Below are positions 32,875 through 44,186 of a stretch of 64,000 nucleotides of DNA, in pieces. The first letter of the stretch is position 1; each line of letters opens with the position of its first letter. Source of the DNA: Cryptomeria japonica (Eukaryota; Streptophyta; Pinopsida; Cupressales; Cupressaceae); the NCBI RefSeq assembly GCF_030272615.1, contig NC_081413.1, positions 22,880,501 to 22,944,500 on the forward strand, read 5' to 3'. The notes beneath the pieces were generated by a model, which saw only the letters and a list, made by a program, of their open reading frames with translations, ran no database searches and had not been told where the DNA came from. Made by a program: the position numbers and the translations under genes.

Positions 32875-33090
32875 CCAAATGTAATACTAGAGAACTTCTG
32901 CTGTTTAGCAAAATTTTTTACAGAAATTAGATCTTCAAAGGTTGGCACACTAATAATAAGTCTGCAACTTATAGCCGTTTCCACGGATGAATTGTATGTT
33001 TTGCCCAGGGTGATGGAGGTTATATAATTGGCAACTGCAGATTTGGGGAGGAGGGTTGCATCGTTTCGGAAAATTTTAATCCTTAACGAA
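32875..33090 (-). other. Possible upstream exon of the coiled-coil gene
   Basis: The minus strand is open from about 33100 and reads KSAVANYITSITLGKTYNSS, then RLIISVPTFEDLISVKNF. It ends at GGGTATGTGT, a good plant 5' splice-donor match (exon end 32875). The gap to the coiled-coil frame would be a short intron of about 115 bp, but I could not find an acceptor that keeps phase, so the link is unproven. Confidence 0.3.
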
Positions 33091-33269
33091 TGGTTTTTAA
33101 TATATATTTTGAGTAATTTAAAAATTTAATATCTATTTTGATATAAATATTATGAGAAATTTGTTGAGAGTGTTTTTTCAATTATATATAATGATTTTTT
33201 TAATTTATTATGTCTTTTGATAATTTATTATAATATTTAAAATTTATCATATAAAATATTTAAAATGTG

Positions 33270-34093
33270 TCATCAAATATTTTTATGTTGAAAGGGATTC
33301 ACTTAAATATTATAATTCTTAATGATTTAAAAGTAGAGATTTAGGTTTGTAACAAGGAAATTTTCATACGTGGCTTTTTTTTCATTTGTTTTTTAGGTTC
33401 ATTTTGACTTAGTTTGTCTTCTATAAACCAACTAATATAAAAGTGGTATACTTTTACATGTAAAACCAGTTAATATATAAGTGGTATACTTTTACATGCA
33501 AAACCAGTTAATATATAAGTGGTATACTTTTACATGCAAAAGTTGATCATTAGATATAATGCATAATTATTTGTCATGGATTTGATCATTATTCAAAAGT
33601 TGTTTAATTGTAGGAGTTTGATTGACAAGAAGATGACCCTCATATAGCAAGCTCCTTAAATGTGTTTGTCATCATTACTAGTCAGCCAATATAGGTATAG
33701 GTCTAGATATCTAGGTGAATAGGTAATATATCACATAACTCAAAAGTGAGATTTTGTAGACATAAGATTTTTGTTTAGGAATTAAAGCTAGTTAAATGTG
33801 TTACAATAATATTGATATCAAATAGAGAGCTAGGTGTCTTTATTTTTATTTAAATTCTCCACATTTATTTATAAATACCAACCTCATAGATGTATCTATT
33901 AAGTTGTAACTTGATTAATGTCCTCTAGGATCTTGATGTAAAGGATTACATTTATTTCTTCACATTTTTTGTGTATATGACATCCCTACATCCACTATTT
34001 TTTTTCCCTTAGGGTTTTCCCTTTCTATATTACAAATTCATATCTAATTAGGGTTTTGTTCACATTTATTGCAGGACTTTACGCTTTTTTATT
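33270..34093 (+). mobile_element. LINE-B2 5' UTR with 37-38-bp repeats
   Basis: Non-coding. TTAATATATAAGTGGTATAC occurs twice and a near copy once (33430-33540), spaced 37-38 bp; LINE-B1 has two copies. Such repeats in LINE 5' ends can be promoter-associated, but nothing here proves activity. Confidence 0.55.
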
Positions 34094-35185
34094 ATGGCTT
34101 CGGTCGTTCCCATCCCAATAGTTGATGTTGTTGTTGATGTTTTGGCATTAGGAGACCATGGCTCCTCTAAACAAACTACCTCGCAAGTTCATCCTGATAG
34201 TGTTTCACAAGGTACTATTTCTGGTAGCCCTGATGTTATTTTATCATTGCAAGATCTTGATAGTTCTTTGGATTGGCTTGAAAGGTATACTTTGATAGGA
34301 TATTTTGTGGGGAGGGTTCCACCTGAAAGCATGCTGCATGATTGGATTGCAAAAGCTTGGGCCCCTCATGGGGTTCGACTTGAGCGTATTCAAAATATCA
34401 CTAAGGGTTTCTTTTTGTTTCACTTTTTCAATCCCACCCATGTTGAGGGGGTCCTCAAAAATGGGCCATGGTTTGTGTAGCCATCTTTGCTTGTATTTCA
34501 GCCTTGGTCAAAAGACTTTATAGTATTTGCTGAAGAGAAGCTCAAGGTCCCAGTCTGGATTGAGGTCCTTGGTGTTCCTCTTCCTTGTTGGTTCTTCCTG
34601 TAAATTATTGCCCAATCCCTTGGCAAGGTAGTTTGCATGCATCCAAACCATTTTTTTATTCTCGTCCTCAAAAGAGGGTTTGCATTGAAGTTGATTTAGC
34701 TCATGATCTTAAAGAAACTATTGATATTTAGGTTGATGGGCATTATTTTTATCAATGTGTGCTTTATTTAAATTTTTTTGATACTTGTTACCAGTGCCAA
34801 TTCTCAAATCATAAGATTAAGGATTGCCCTCTTCTTGGTCCTCACACTAAGTCCCCTCCTAAAGAAGTTGCACCCTCTGATCCTTCAAAGACTAAGTCTG
34901 ATGAAGGATTGACCACTATGGGTCGAAAAAAATAAGTCTAAGCAAGATGATTCTCCTACTTCGCAGCCCTCTTCACAAGTTGTTGCTTTGACAAAACTGA
35001 TTTCCTCTCAGGTGCAAGCTAATATTCAATTGGATGTTTCAAACCCTATTGATTAGGGTAAGGGTTTCACTGAGGGGAGATCCTACTTTGCATGGGTGCA
35101 TACCCCTCAAGCGACTTCAGTTATAGATGCTCTACCTATCTCATTGCATCATTCTTGTATCCCTTCTAGGCAGGATGGCTAAAAT
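34094..35185 (+). pseudogene. LINE-B2 ORF1 (DUF4283 plus one zinc knuckle)
   Basis: ATG 34094 (MASVVPIPIVDVVVDVLALG). Residues about 55-160 form the DUF4283 fold (LERYTLIGYFVGRVPPES, KAWAPHG, FNPTHVEGVLKNGPWFV), with a stop at 34478-34480. After a frame change the segment around 34785-34830 reads CYQCQFSNHKIKDC, a C-x2-C-x4-H-x4-C knuckle. A Ser/Pro/Gln-rich tail follows to about 35185. In intact LINEs this is the RNA-binding chaperone. At least two shifts and several stops disable it. Confidence 0.8.
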
Positions 35186-35312
35186 GATGAAGTTCATGAT
35201 AAACACAGGGTGCTTCTTACCTTGGTTTTTAACGAGCTTTAGATTTTCTATAGAATAGGTACTCCTCTCTTGAGGACAAGGACAATATGAATGATTTTGA
35301 AAGATGGATTTT

Positions 35313-36090
35313 CTGTCATGGAATGTCTAGGGTCTTATTGACCTCTCCAAGAAATATTACATGCGAGATATTTGATAAAATTCTCCTGGTATTGATATTT
35401 TTTGCATTCAATAAGTTAAAATTGTAGTTTTCATGTTAGTCTTTGATTTGGCCAGGTGGCCTTATTTTTTCCTCAGACCACGAAGCTGCCTGAGGAGGTG
35501 TTGTTACTCTTCTCTCACCACAATTTCATTATGCAATAGTTGATCATGGGTTAGATCCCACTTGGCGGTTGGTGTGGGTCCTCATGTTAGTTGACAATCA
35601 TTCTTTTGGGATCATTAATGTTTATGCTCCCAATGATCATGGGGGCTTCACTACCTAGGCAATATTATACCATGTGAATTCATATTGGGGGGTTTAATAT
35701 CCCAAAAATTGTGGTACAATATATTGCCTATTGGTTAAAATAAGGGTCTTTTTAATTCGAGCTATTAAAAAATACAACATCTGGTGAAAATAGGGGGCTT
35801 TTAATTTAGGTTGTGTATTAGGAGGGGCACAAAAAAGGAGTTTAGGGAAATATTTTTGTAAAATAGAGGGATTCTTTAGTATTCCATGAATGCTTATTCT
35901 ATATCCCAGGATCACTAGGTGAAGCCCCCATGCCAATGATGCTATGGAACAGTCCTGTTTGTAGTGGTGGATTGTCGACTCTCTGCCACTGGCCACTTGG
36001 GTGATGTGTGGGGATTTTAATATGATTGAAGGGGGCTCCGATAAAGATGGAATTATACCTTTTTAATGGGCATCTAGTGAATGGTAGGCT
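35313..36090 (+). pseudogene. LINE-B2 endonuclease fragments around a MITE
   Basis: MDFLSWNV starts the domain (the Asn of the SWN motif), with a stop where Arg is expected; IFCIQ precedes a stop where the catalytic QE normally sits, so the Glu is lost. GIINVYAPNDHG leads into the MITE; CGDFNMIE resumes at about 36003-36030. Later endonuclease blocks up to the SDH motif are present only weakly (SDHMRP near 36340). Confidence 0.7.
35641..35929. mobile_element. MITE-like insertion in LINE-B2 endonuclease (copy 2)
   Basis: 289 bp, ends GGGGGCTTCACTACCTAG and CACTAGGTGAAGCCCCC (inverted repeats of about 15 bp). Same site and same element as 12077-12366, so the insertion predates the duplication of the two blocks. 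Confidence 0.65.
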
Positions 36091-36689
36091 TGGTTTCACA
36101 TTCGTAATAAATTTGTTCTTTTCGATCCCAACACTAACAACCGCCCTTCTCAAGGTGTTTGGCACACTTGGTGTAATTACAGAGCTAGCTCTGATATGAT
36201 TTTTAAACACCTTGATGGTGCCATTATCTTGGCTCTATTGTTTTTTACTTTTGGGGAAAATCAAACCCTTCTGATTTTACCCCTTGCTGAAGTTACCTTA
36301 TCAGATTGTTTTCTCATCAAATTTAGCATTGAATGTCAGTCAGACCATATGCGTCCTTCTAAAACACAAAATTTTCTTAATACTTCCTTTCTTAATCAGC
36401 CACCCATGTTGGCTCACATCCAATGGGTTTGGAATCTTGCGATTTGTGCCTATCAGCTTACTGGTTGGATTACATGGTGGAATGATGCTATCCAACGCAT
36501 AACTTTTTTTCTGTGCATCTATGGCAGATAGTTGGCTTTATATCACAGGCGGTCCTATGAGGCTACCACCAAGGACTTGAAATCTACCACTAAAGCTTTA
36601 ATGGCTAATCCCTTCAACTCTAATTTATAGGTTTGGGTTGCCTAGCTTCGCCATAAAAAATAGATAGTAGACAACCATACTACTAGAGG

Positions 36690-39130
36690 GGTACAGATTA
36701 AAGCCATATTGTACTGGCTCAAGGTTGGTGACCAAGCTTCTAAAAAGTTCTTTTTGGCTCTTAGAGCTCACCATTTCTTTCTCGGGATCATGAGGATTAA
36801 GGATGATCAATCGGTGTTTTGTGCACAGGAAAATTCCCTGGAGCATGACTGGGGCTTGCAGGAATTCCTTGCGGTTGTTCCTTCTCAGCTCGCTAATGCT
36901 CAAAGAGTATTTTGTGAAAATTTTCTCACTCTTGAGGACCTTAAAGAGGTTGTTTTTCTATGGCAAATGACAAAGCTCCTAGCTGTGATGGCTTCCCTTT
37001 CATATTTTACAAAGCCTTGCGGCCTTATGTTGGCTCTGACTTGCATAAGGTCTATTTGGAGGCTTTTCACTCAAAATATTTGGGACAACTTATTAATAAG
37101 GGAAATATTAATTTCATCCCTAAAGCTTGTCATCTAGAGGACATTTATAATTAGTGACCCATCACTTTGTTGAATGTGTCCTACAAGATCATCACCAAGG
37201 CTTTGGCTCTTCGAGTCGAGCATCTCCTTCCATAGACTGTTCGCCTCGAACAAACTGGTTTCATCAAATCCGGGTTTATCCTACATAACATTATTGCAGT
37301 CTGGGAAGGCATTGAGTGAGCTTGATGCTTTTCACAAAGAGCCATTTTTCTTAAAATTGATTTTGTCAAAGCTTATGATTGCATTGAATGACCCTTTATT
37401 CTTGCAATGCTGAAAGCATTAGGATTTGGACCCTGCTTCATCTAGTCTATGCAAATGCTTTTTGGGGATGCTTCAACTTGCATCACCATTAATGGATGCC
37501 AATCTTCAGCCTTTGGCCTTTTTAGGTCTATCCACCAAGGTTGTCCTCTTCCCCCCTCTTTGTATGTGCTTGTTGTTCAAGGATCTGGGTATATGTTTTC
37601 TTCTACCATTTTTGCTAGATGTGTTAGGGAGATTTCCTTGCCCAAGTCACCTTCTCAGCTTGCCAATGGTCATTTTGCAGAATATTCTTTATTCACTCTC
37701 ATTGAAGAGGAGAACAATGTCAAGGAGGTTCTTCATTGCTTCAACACTTTTTATTGGCATCTACGTCATCTATCCAATGACATAAAATCCAGTGTTACAG
37801 GCAATATTTCCTTCCTTCTCCACCTTGGATTCTTCAATATGGCTAGAAATGGGTCCTAAACGGGGATATTTTTCAATTCCTAGGCATTCCCTTTTCTTTC
37901 CAAGGGTTTGTTGTTTCCCTTTGTAATGTTGTGTTAGCTAGAATTGAGAAGAAGCTTGCTTACTAGATTACCAAACCTCTCTCTTTAGCAGGTAAATTCT
38001 AGATTTTCTCCAAGGTGCTTGCGGCCAGAGATCTCTATTAATATTCTTATTGAGCTCCTCTGAAAGCCTCTTACAACAAGCTTGAGAATCTTCTGTGAGA
38101 CTTTTTTGTGGGTTAATGGAGCTGACCATCATGGTTTTCAGAGAGTTGTCTGGGATTTACGTCATCTCCCACACGATTATGGAGGACTTGGCCTTTTATC
38201 TACCCATAAAAAAGTTGTTTCTCTATGTGCGAAATGGGTTCTCAAAGCTATTTGTGGCAATGAAGCTTGGAAAAATTTGCATCAAAATTTTATTTCCTCA
38301 AGGCATCTAGTCAATAGATCGGCTTGGAAGGGGATTGGATTTCAAACCCTTCTTATTATAAAAGATGTGTGCACATTGAGGATACTTTTGTTGCCATAAG
38401 TGTATTTGGTGGGTTTGGGAATCTATTAATACCTCGTTCCGCTAGGATGGTTCGGGTTTTCATGATGGTCTTTCCTTTAACCAGCAAGATATTTGGTGGT
38501 CACCTCTCATTCAAGTCAAGAAGATTCCTCTTGCCCATGTTCTTGGAATTAATGCTCTGCATTTTCATAAATGCGACATTCATACTCATGATTTTTTTCT
38601 CGCGTCACTATGAATCCCCATTCTTGGGAAAATTTGCAGACGCAATTTCACCTCAGTCGACCAAATCAACAAACATTTGAGCTTGTGATTTCTGCCCTAT
38701 CTCTAAATATGCTACACAAGCTTGGTATTCATTCTATGAAGCCTCGGTGGAAATACTAGGGTTGGTTTCCCAACACCACTTTTTATAATTATAAACCCAA
38801 GATGGATTACCATTATCTTGTGCATCATTTGCCTGTGGTTCCCACTTTGAATCTTAGATGGCACTTTCATTCTTCATAGAGAACTTGAAGTCACAAATTT
38901 CTTACTCTTTGGTCTACTATTGCAGAGCCTAAGGTGGCTCATTTTTCTTGGTCTATTATTTTCCAAGGCTTTCCTTTGGGTTCTCGTCTCAGGCATCTAG
39001 GAGTGCCAGACCCTCATTTTCCCTTTTATGGGTATCCTGAGACCTTGATGCATGTCTTCTAGTTTTTTAGAAGAACTCAACAACTGTGGAGATGGATACA
39101 TGATTTTCTTAGGCCTTTTTGACATGAACA
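36690..39130 (+). pseudogene. LINE-B2 reverse transcriptase and zinc-binding tail
   Basis: Blocks in order: KAILYWLKVGDQASKKFF; MANDKAPSCDGFPFIFYK (the K-APGxDG region); ITKALALRVEHLLP; EQTGFIKSGFILHNI; LKIDFVKAYDCIE (first catalytic Asp); GCPLPPSLYVLVVQG. The active-site block at 37674-37685 reads FAEY where LINE-B1 still has FADD, so both catalytic Asp residues of the pair are lost. The C-terminus has YGGLGLLSTHKK and a degenerate FPFYGYPETLMHVF zinc motif near 39030. Many stops. Confidence 0.82.
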
Positions 39131-40041
39131 CTTCTCTTGGCTTATGGTTTTTCTAGGAGATTCCCCTTGGCTCCCTTTAAAATTCATGCAGATATGGCAT
39201 GATTTCAGGATAAAAATCATCCTCAGTTTATGGAAAGACATAATGTTGTTGAATTTTTTCACAATGTTCTTGATATTCATGTTTCTTTGTATGCTAAAGC
39301 TTGTATATGAAATAATGTCATGTTATAGATTCAAGTGCAATCGAATAAAGTGCCTCTTGAGGTGGCCCACTTGTAGGGGCTACTGATCACTAGAGTGATG
39401 TCCCCTGTATAGTTTCTAGGATTGTGCCAAACCCTTTTACCTCTAGTGATCGTTCTCTGGTTCGTGGTCATCGACATGGTCGTAGTTCTTTTGTCAATGG
39501 CTCTCACATGCATCTCTCTCAAGCTCCTCACCGCCACTCTAGTGGAGGGAGATAATTTACATGCCACTACTCAAGCTCTCCACCTTGGGTTGGCTCTATC
39601 ATTTTGTGGCGTGTAGGTTTCGATGCCTCTTCGGCTCTGGGTGGTTCCGGTTGGTCGGATTCTGGGTGGTCCAGTTCTTCTAAAGGGTTCCCCTAGCTAT
39701 TTATCCAGTGAGAAAAGATAAATATGAAGAATAAGAGGGTTTTGATGATGGGTGGTCTCTTCCAAAGATCCCCTGACCTCAGTGACATATGGGGTAAAAA
39801 GAATGACATGGATCCACCTCCTCGTTTTTCTACTACTACGCTAGCCACTTAGGCTTTTTCTGTTGTTTTTGGATTTCCAAGTTGTGCTAGTTTTTCAAAT
39901 GAGTATCTTTTTTGGTTGTTTCAAGGCTCCACCTGAGTGAATTTCAAGGAGATTTATTCCTCCCACCCTTTTTTTGTGAATAGTGTACTCTTTTATAATT
40001 AATTTAATGGAAATGCCTATTCAAAAAAAAAAAAAAAATTT

Positions 40042-40356
40042 ATTTTCTCCTCTCATGCACTCAATTAAATATTTTTAAATTATTTAATGCTAATCATATC
40101 TTCACTTCCATCTTAGCTGCCACTCACTCTCATTTTAACTAATCAATCAAATATATCTATCTCCATGATTGTCATAATTATCTCAATCTAATAACATTCT
40201 TGTGCTAAAGATTGTTAAAGGCTTGATCACTACTAATCCACAATGCAAGCACATTTTGGAGAATTATAAGTCACACTTCAATCTGTATTTTTCTTTTATT
40301 ATACTTAAATTTATATTTTATGTATATATTGACTGGATATTTGAGAGGGGTTTCAA
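40042..40356. other. AT-rich DNA, no gene seen
   Basis: Between the LINE-B2 poly(A) and the solo LTR; nothing recognised. Confidence 0.5.
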
Positions 40357-40361
40357 ATATA

Positions 40362-42667
40362 CATTGGCATTGTGTTGTCATTGATGTCAACCAGTATGGG
40401 ATATCTAGCCATATGAGTGATGTATGTACAACATTGTCAAGGAGGAGTACAGAGCAGCAAGAGATATCTGTGATATCTCGGTGTGTTGAAGAACACCACT
40501 AAGGTAAGATAGTGGTTAGTGGTACACAAGTTAGTGTCTACCTTGTGTGGATGAGGTGAGAAGGTTAATGGTGCAGTGTATCACTAGTAAGGAAAGGATG
40601 TCAACTAGTACATGATGTGTTGACATGAAGAAGTCAGATCAATCAAGTGAGTGGTTGACAACTGGTAGGATGATGACCAGTGTACAAAGTAGGATGGGCA
40701 AGGTGCTTGAGAGGTTGTTTTGTGATGAAGAGGTGGAATGCTACCAAAATCACATCAACACAGGAGGGGAAGGATGAACAGGTCATCAGTATACTGTGAG
40801 GATGCAGAACAGTAGGACTCACTCCCACCGGATGAAGATGTAGTCACCATATGAAGAGATTGCTGACAATGAATGTGCCCACACTAGATCATGTGTGCCT
40901 ACTTGAAGATGTGTTGCACAAACAGGGAGCCACATGAGTGGACTGCAAGATGTAGATAACATAGGTGTCACTCCATCGATAAATGGAACTTATCTTCTAG
41001 TATGCATAGAATTCATCATAAGCTATGTTGAGATGCCGATATAGATGATGGGTGATGAGTTTTTCATATTGACAAATCAGTTGTGATATGGTCCAAGCTG
41101 ATCAAAAAGAAGAAAAGGCTCAATAGAAGATGGAGTTAGTTGAAGGATTGATGACATAGTGTCATCAAAAGGGTTTTACCAGTATGGACGATCACTGGTA
41201 TTATGGACAAGGTGCAGATGCAGAAAAATCCTCATCTAATGAAGTTGTACATAATGCAAGTTAGCAAGTGTGATAACTGATTGAGTAGTCCATTGGAAGA
41301 GAAACAGAGCGCAAGATAGATGGCAAACTAGCTTGAGGGCTTAAACCGACAGAGAAGAGGAACTAGTAAAGTGTTTGGTTGGTGACCCTATCTGAACCGA
41401 CATGATGATCTGAGCTGGCAGTTGGTCGACATGGATGCCACATGGAGTCAAGGTGGTGAACCTGCATATAGCGATAGGAGGAATGCACATTGACAGTGTA
41501 TCTATTGAGTTGGTCGACATTAACGATAGATCCCAAATGTCATGGGACATGTTGCATGATTATTGCAGGGGTTTGAGGCTCGATGTAAAAAGAAGTCGAT
41601 AGGGTAAAAAGAAAATTGCCAGAGATGGAAGGCATGATCTGGAAGGCACATTAATGGTGAAGTTGTGTAGTTGGCAATCTGAAAGATCAGACCAGATTGA
41701 ATCTGATTGGATTTGGTTTTCCTTGATGATGGTGAGGAAATCCTAACCGCCTAAAATTTTAATTGTCTTTTGGCGGGAAACCTGGGCTATAAATATGTGA
41801 GAAAAAAATATTCTTGGTGCTACTGCTCAAGAGAAGGATATTGTTCTACTGCGAAGTGTATTACTTTTGTATGTGAGAGAAAATCAGCAAAGTTCTTAAT
41901 GAGCATTTGAGAAGGGAGTGACAATGAGAGTGAACTAGGTTGAAGTGTTCAACTGATAGTAGAGTAGAACTGGTAGTGGTCATACTGACAGAAAAGAAGT
42001 GAAGAGAGTTGCAGAGAAAGCAGATAGAGAAACAACAGAGATGAGTATCGGTAAAGTGCAGAGAGTGAGGAGGAGATCCCGTAGAGAAGAAGAAGAGGAG
42101 AAGTGTACCGTTAGAGTTTATCGGCAGCAAGGTTGCAATTGAGAGCAATAGAGGAGTGAGTCGGTGTAGCAGAAAAGGCATCTCATCAGCTGAGTAAGAT
42201 ATTTGAAATGGTTGCAAGATTCACTTGTAACAAGACAACTACTATTGTAATTCATATTTTCCTTGAAAACACTGAGTTGTAGCTCGGTGCAAGGGTTGTA
42301 GCTCCTTTGGGTTGTAGCCCATATAGTCAGGGGTTGGTGTCCCTTGGGTTGGTTCCCTAAAGTCAAGGGTTGGTGCTCCTTGGGTTGGTGCCTTAAACTT
42401 TGTAACAATTACCATTGGGGGGCTGGATTAGAGTAGTAGTCTCCAGCAACATTTCTCATCGAGGTTTTTCCCATCTTGGGTTTTCCTCGTATATACTAGT
42501 GTTATGTTATGCTCCTTGTGTGATTTCTCTTGTGTAGGTCTCCCCACTAACTAGTAAGTCTACATTTAATTAGATTTTCTAATTGGTGTACTCACATAGG
42601 ATAGCTAACGAGAAACATTTGAGAACCACTGATTCACCCCCCTCTCAGTGGTACATTGTGTCTAACA
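40362..42667 (+). mobile_element. Solo LTR of a copia-type element
   Basis: About 2306 bp flanked by ATATA (40357-40361) and ATATA (42668-42672). The right end GTGTCTAACA preceded by CCCCCCTCTCAGTGG is the usual end of copia LTRs in this window (compare 17140-17170, 49400-49437, 56290-56330). The left end CATTGGCATTGTGTTGTCATTGATGTC matches the TGTTGGCATT...GTCATTGATGTC start of other copia LTRs with a mutated first dinucleotide. No primer site, purine tract or coding DNA, hence solo. The AT-rich target duplication could be chance. Confidence 0.65.
42285..42400. repeat. Short degenerate repeats in the solo LTR
   Basis: Units built on (A)GGGTTGGTGCTCCTTGGGTTG, about 20-50 bp apart, three to four copies. 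Confidence 0.6.
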
Positions 42668-42672
42668 ATATA

Positions 42673-43535
42673 TAGAAGTTGTTAGTGTAGGTTTTTTATT
42701 TTCCTTATGTTAGGGGTATTTATTTTTGCTACACATATTATTTAAGCTTGTTAAGGTTATTAGGACTCGTAAATATGAGGACACGTGGAGAAATACTTTA
42801 GCTACATGTATAACTCTCTCCCTCGCATGGGTAGTTGAGTTACACACCCTCTTCTTTCTTGTTTCACCACTTCTCATAACCACTATTTTGTCATTTCTTA
42901 AGTGGGTCATGAGGAAGTTGGGTTTCTCACCTTCTTTTGGCTTTATGTGCCATCCTTCATAACTCCTTTTCTATCTTCAAGTAAGGAGGTTATACCACAT
43001 GTTTTGATTTTTACCAAGTAGGTAAAGCCTCTCATTTTTTATGGGGATTAGGAGGGCATGTGTAGGATCATGAGGGGTCAAACTAGACCTTTAAGAGACA
43101 ATGAAAAATTAGAAAAATAGAGTCAAGAAAGTTGATAGGAAAATATGAATAGGTTATAAAAATAATTTCAAAAATATGTAAGCACAAAATTTGTAGGAAA
43201 CTAAATGTACTTTCTAAGCTGATAGTTGGTTTTTCAAAAACATAAGTCTATTTAGTGAAAATTTTAAATTTAAATGCAATAATACTATTTTTTTGGGAAA
43301 AAGATAAAAAGAACATATATGTCTAACCAAACCTAAGTACAAGAAAAACGTTATATTTTTTTATAAAAAATTAAATATAAGTAGAAGACACATGCCCGGA
43401 TGAGCCACATACATTTTTGTAATTTTTTCCAAGTAAATAATTAGTTACGAATTTTTTACTAGAAAATTTCAAAAATATTAAAAAGTCATGTTTGACCACC
43501 ATAACTAGGTCAAAACTTTATGAAATGCACATTTT
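42673..43535. other. Non-coding DNA, no feature seen
   Basis: AT-rich, no recognised repeat ends or protein similarity. Absent from block A because of the deletion junction at 15050-15110. Confidence 0.5.
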
Positions 43536-43915
43536 TTGCAATCCTATAGTATGAAAGGCATAGAATGTGGTGCATCTTTCAAATTTTAAAAATGTTAAAT
43601 CATTTGAAAGTTATAGATGTTTTTCACTCAATCTATCAATCAAGACTTTAGTCATAATGCATATAGAAAAATAATAATAATTATTTATTAAATTCAAATT
43701 AAGGAATAATTTATATTGGTGGAAACGTGAAATTTTTTCTAATAAACCATTTTTGTTTCATCAAATTTGGATATAAAAAAATACATCAGCCACATGGTCA
43801 AAGTTTGGAAAACTAATGAAAACTTCAAAACACATTTTTTGTTGACTATCCAAGTTTGGCACTATTGGTGTTGGAAATAAGCCACACCCAGACCAATGAT
43901 GGACTGGTCCAAGAG

Positions 43916-43987
43916 GGGCCAATAGCTCAGTGGTAGAGCACTCCAACACCATATGAAAGGTCTTAGGTTTGAGTCCTAGATGGTCCA
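43916..43987 (+). other. tRNA-like segment in TRIM-1B left LTR
   Basis: 72 nt in tRNA layout: acceptor 7 (GGGCCAA, pairing with ATGGTCC at six of seven positions including one wobble), TA, D stem GCTC/GAGC with loop AGTGGTA, one base, 17-nt anticodon region, 5-nt variable loop AGGTC, T loop TTTGAGT, then A at position 73. The A box (TAGCTCAGTGG) and B box (GGTTTGAGTCC) are close to consensus. The anticodon stem does not pair and no U33 is present. Confidence 0.85.
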
Positions 43988-44114
43988 TGTCTCAACATGC
44001 TATCAAAGAAAGGTCCAAGCCAGAAGCCCCAAGCGCATGAGAGGTGTGGCTTAAGAGGGGGTGTTGGTGTTGGAAATAAGCCACACTTGAACCAACGATG
44101 TATTGGTCCAAGAG

Positions 44115-44186
44115 GGGCCACTAGCTCAGTGGTAGAGGACTCTAGCAGTGTATGGATGGTCCTAGGTTTGAGTCCTAGCTAGTCCA
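44115..44186 (+). other. tRNA-like segment in TRIM-1B right LTR
   Basis: 72 nt, same spacing. A box TAGCTCAGTGG, T arm CTAGG-TTTGAGT-CCTAG perfectly paired. The acceptor end is mutated (CTAGTCC), D stem GCTC/GAGG with one mismatch. Confidence 0.82.

Larger units (their letters stand above)
33270..40041 (+). mobile_element. LINE-B2, near full-length non-LTR retrotransposon (block B)
   Basis: About 6.8 kb on the plus strand: 5' UTR (33270-34093), ORF1, endonuclease (with a MITE inside), RT, zinc-binding tail, and a 3' poly(A) of about 16 bases at 40026-40041 following GGAAATGCCTATTC. Same family and same MITE as LINE-B1. All reading frames are broken. Target duplications not identified. Confidence 0.88.

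Noticed and set aside
43916-44186. Functional tRNA genes
   Set aside because: Although the layout is tRNA-like, the anticodon stem does not pair and U33 is missing; they lie inside TRIM LTRs.
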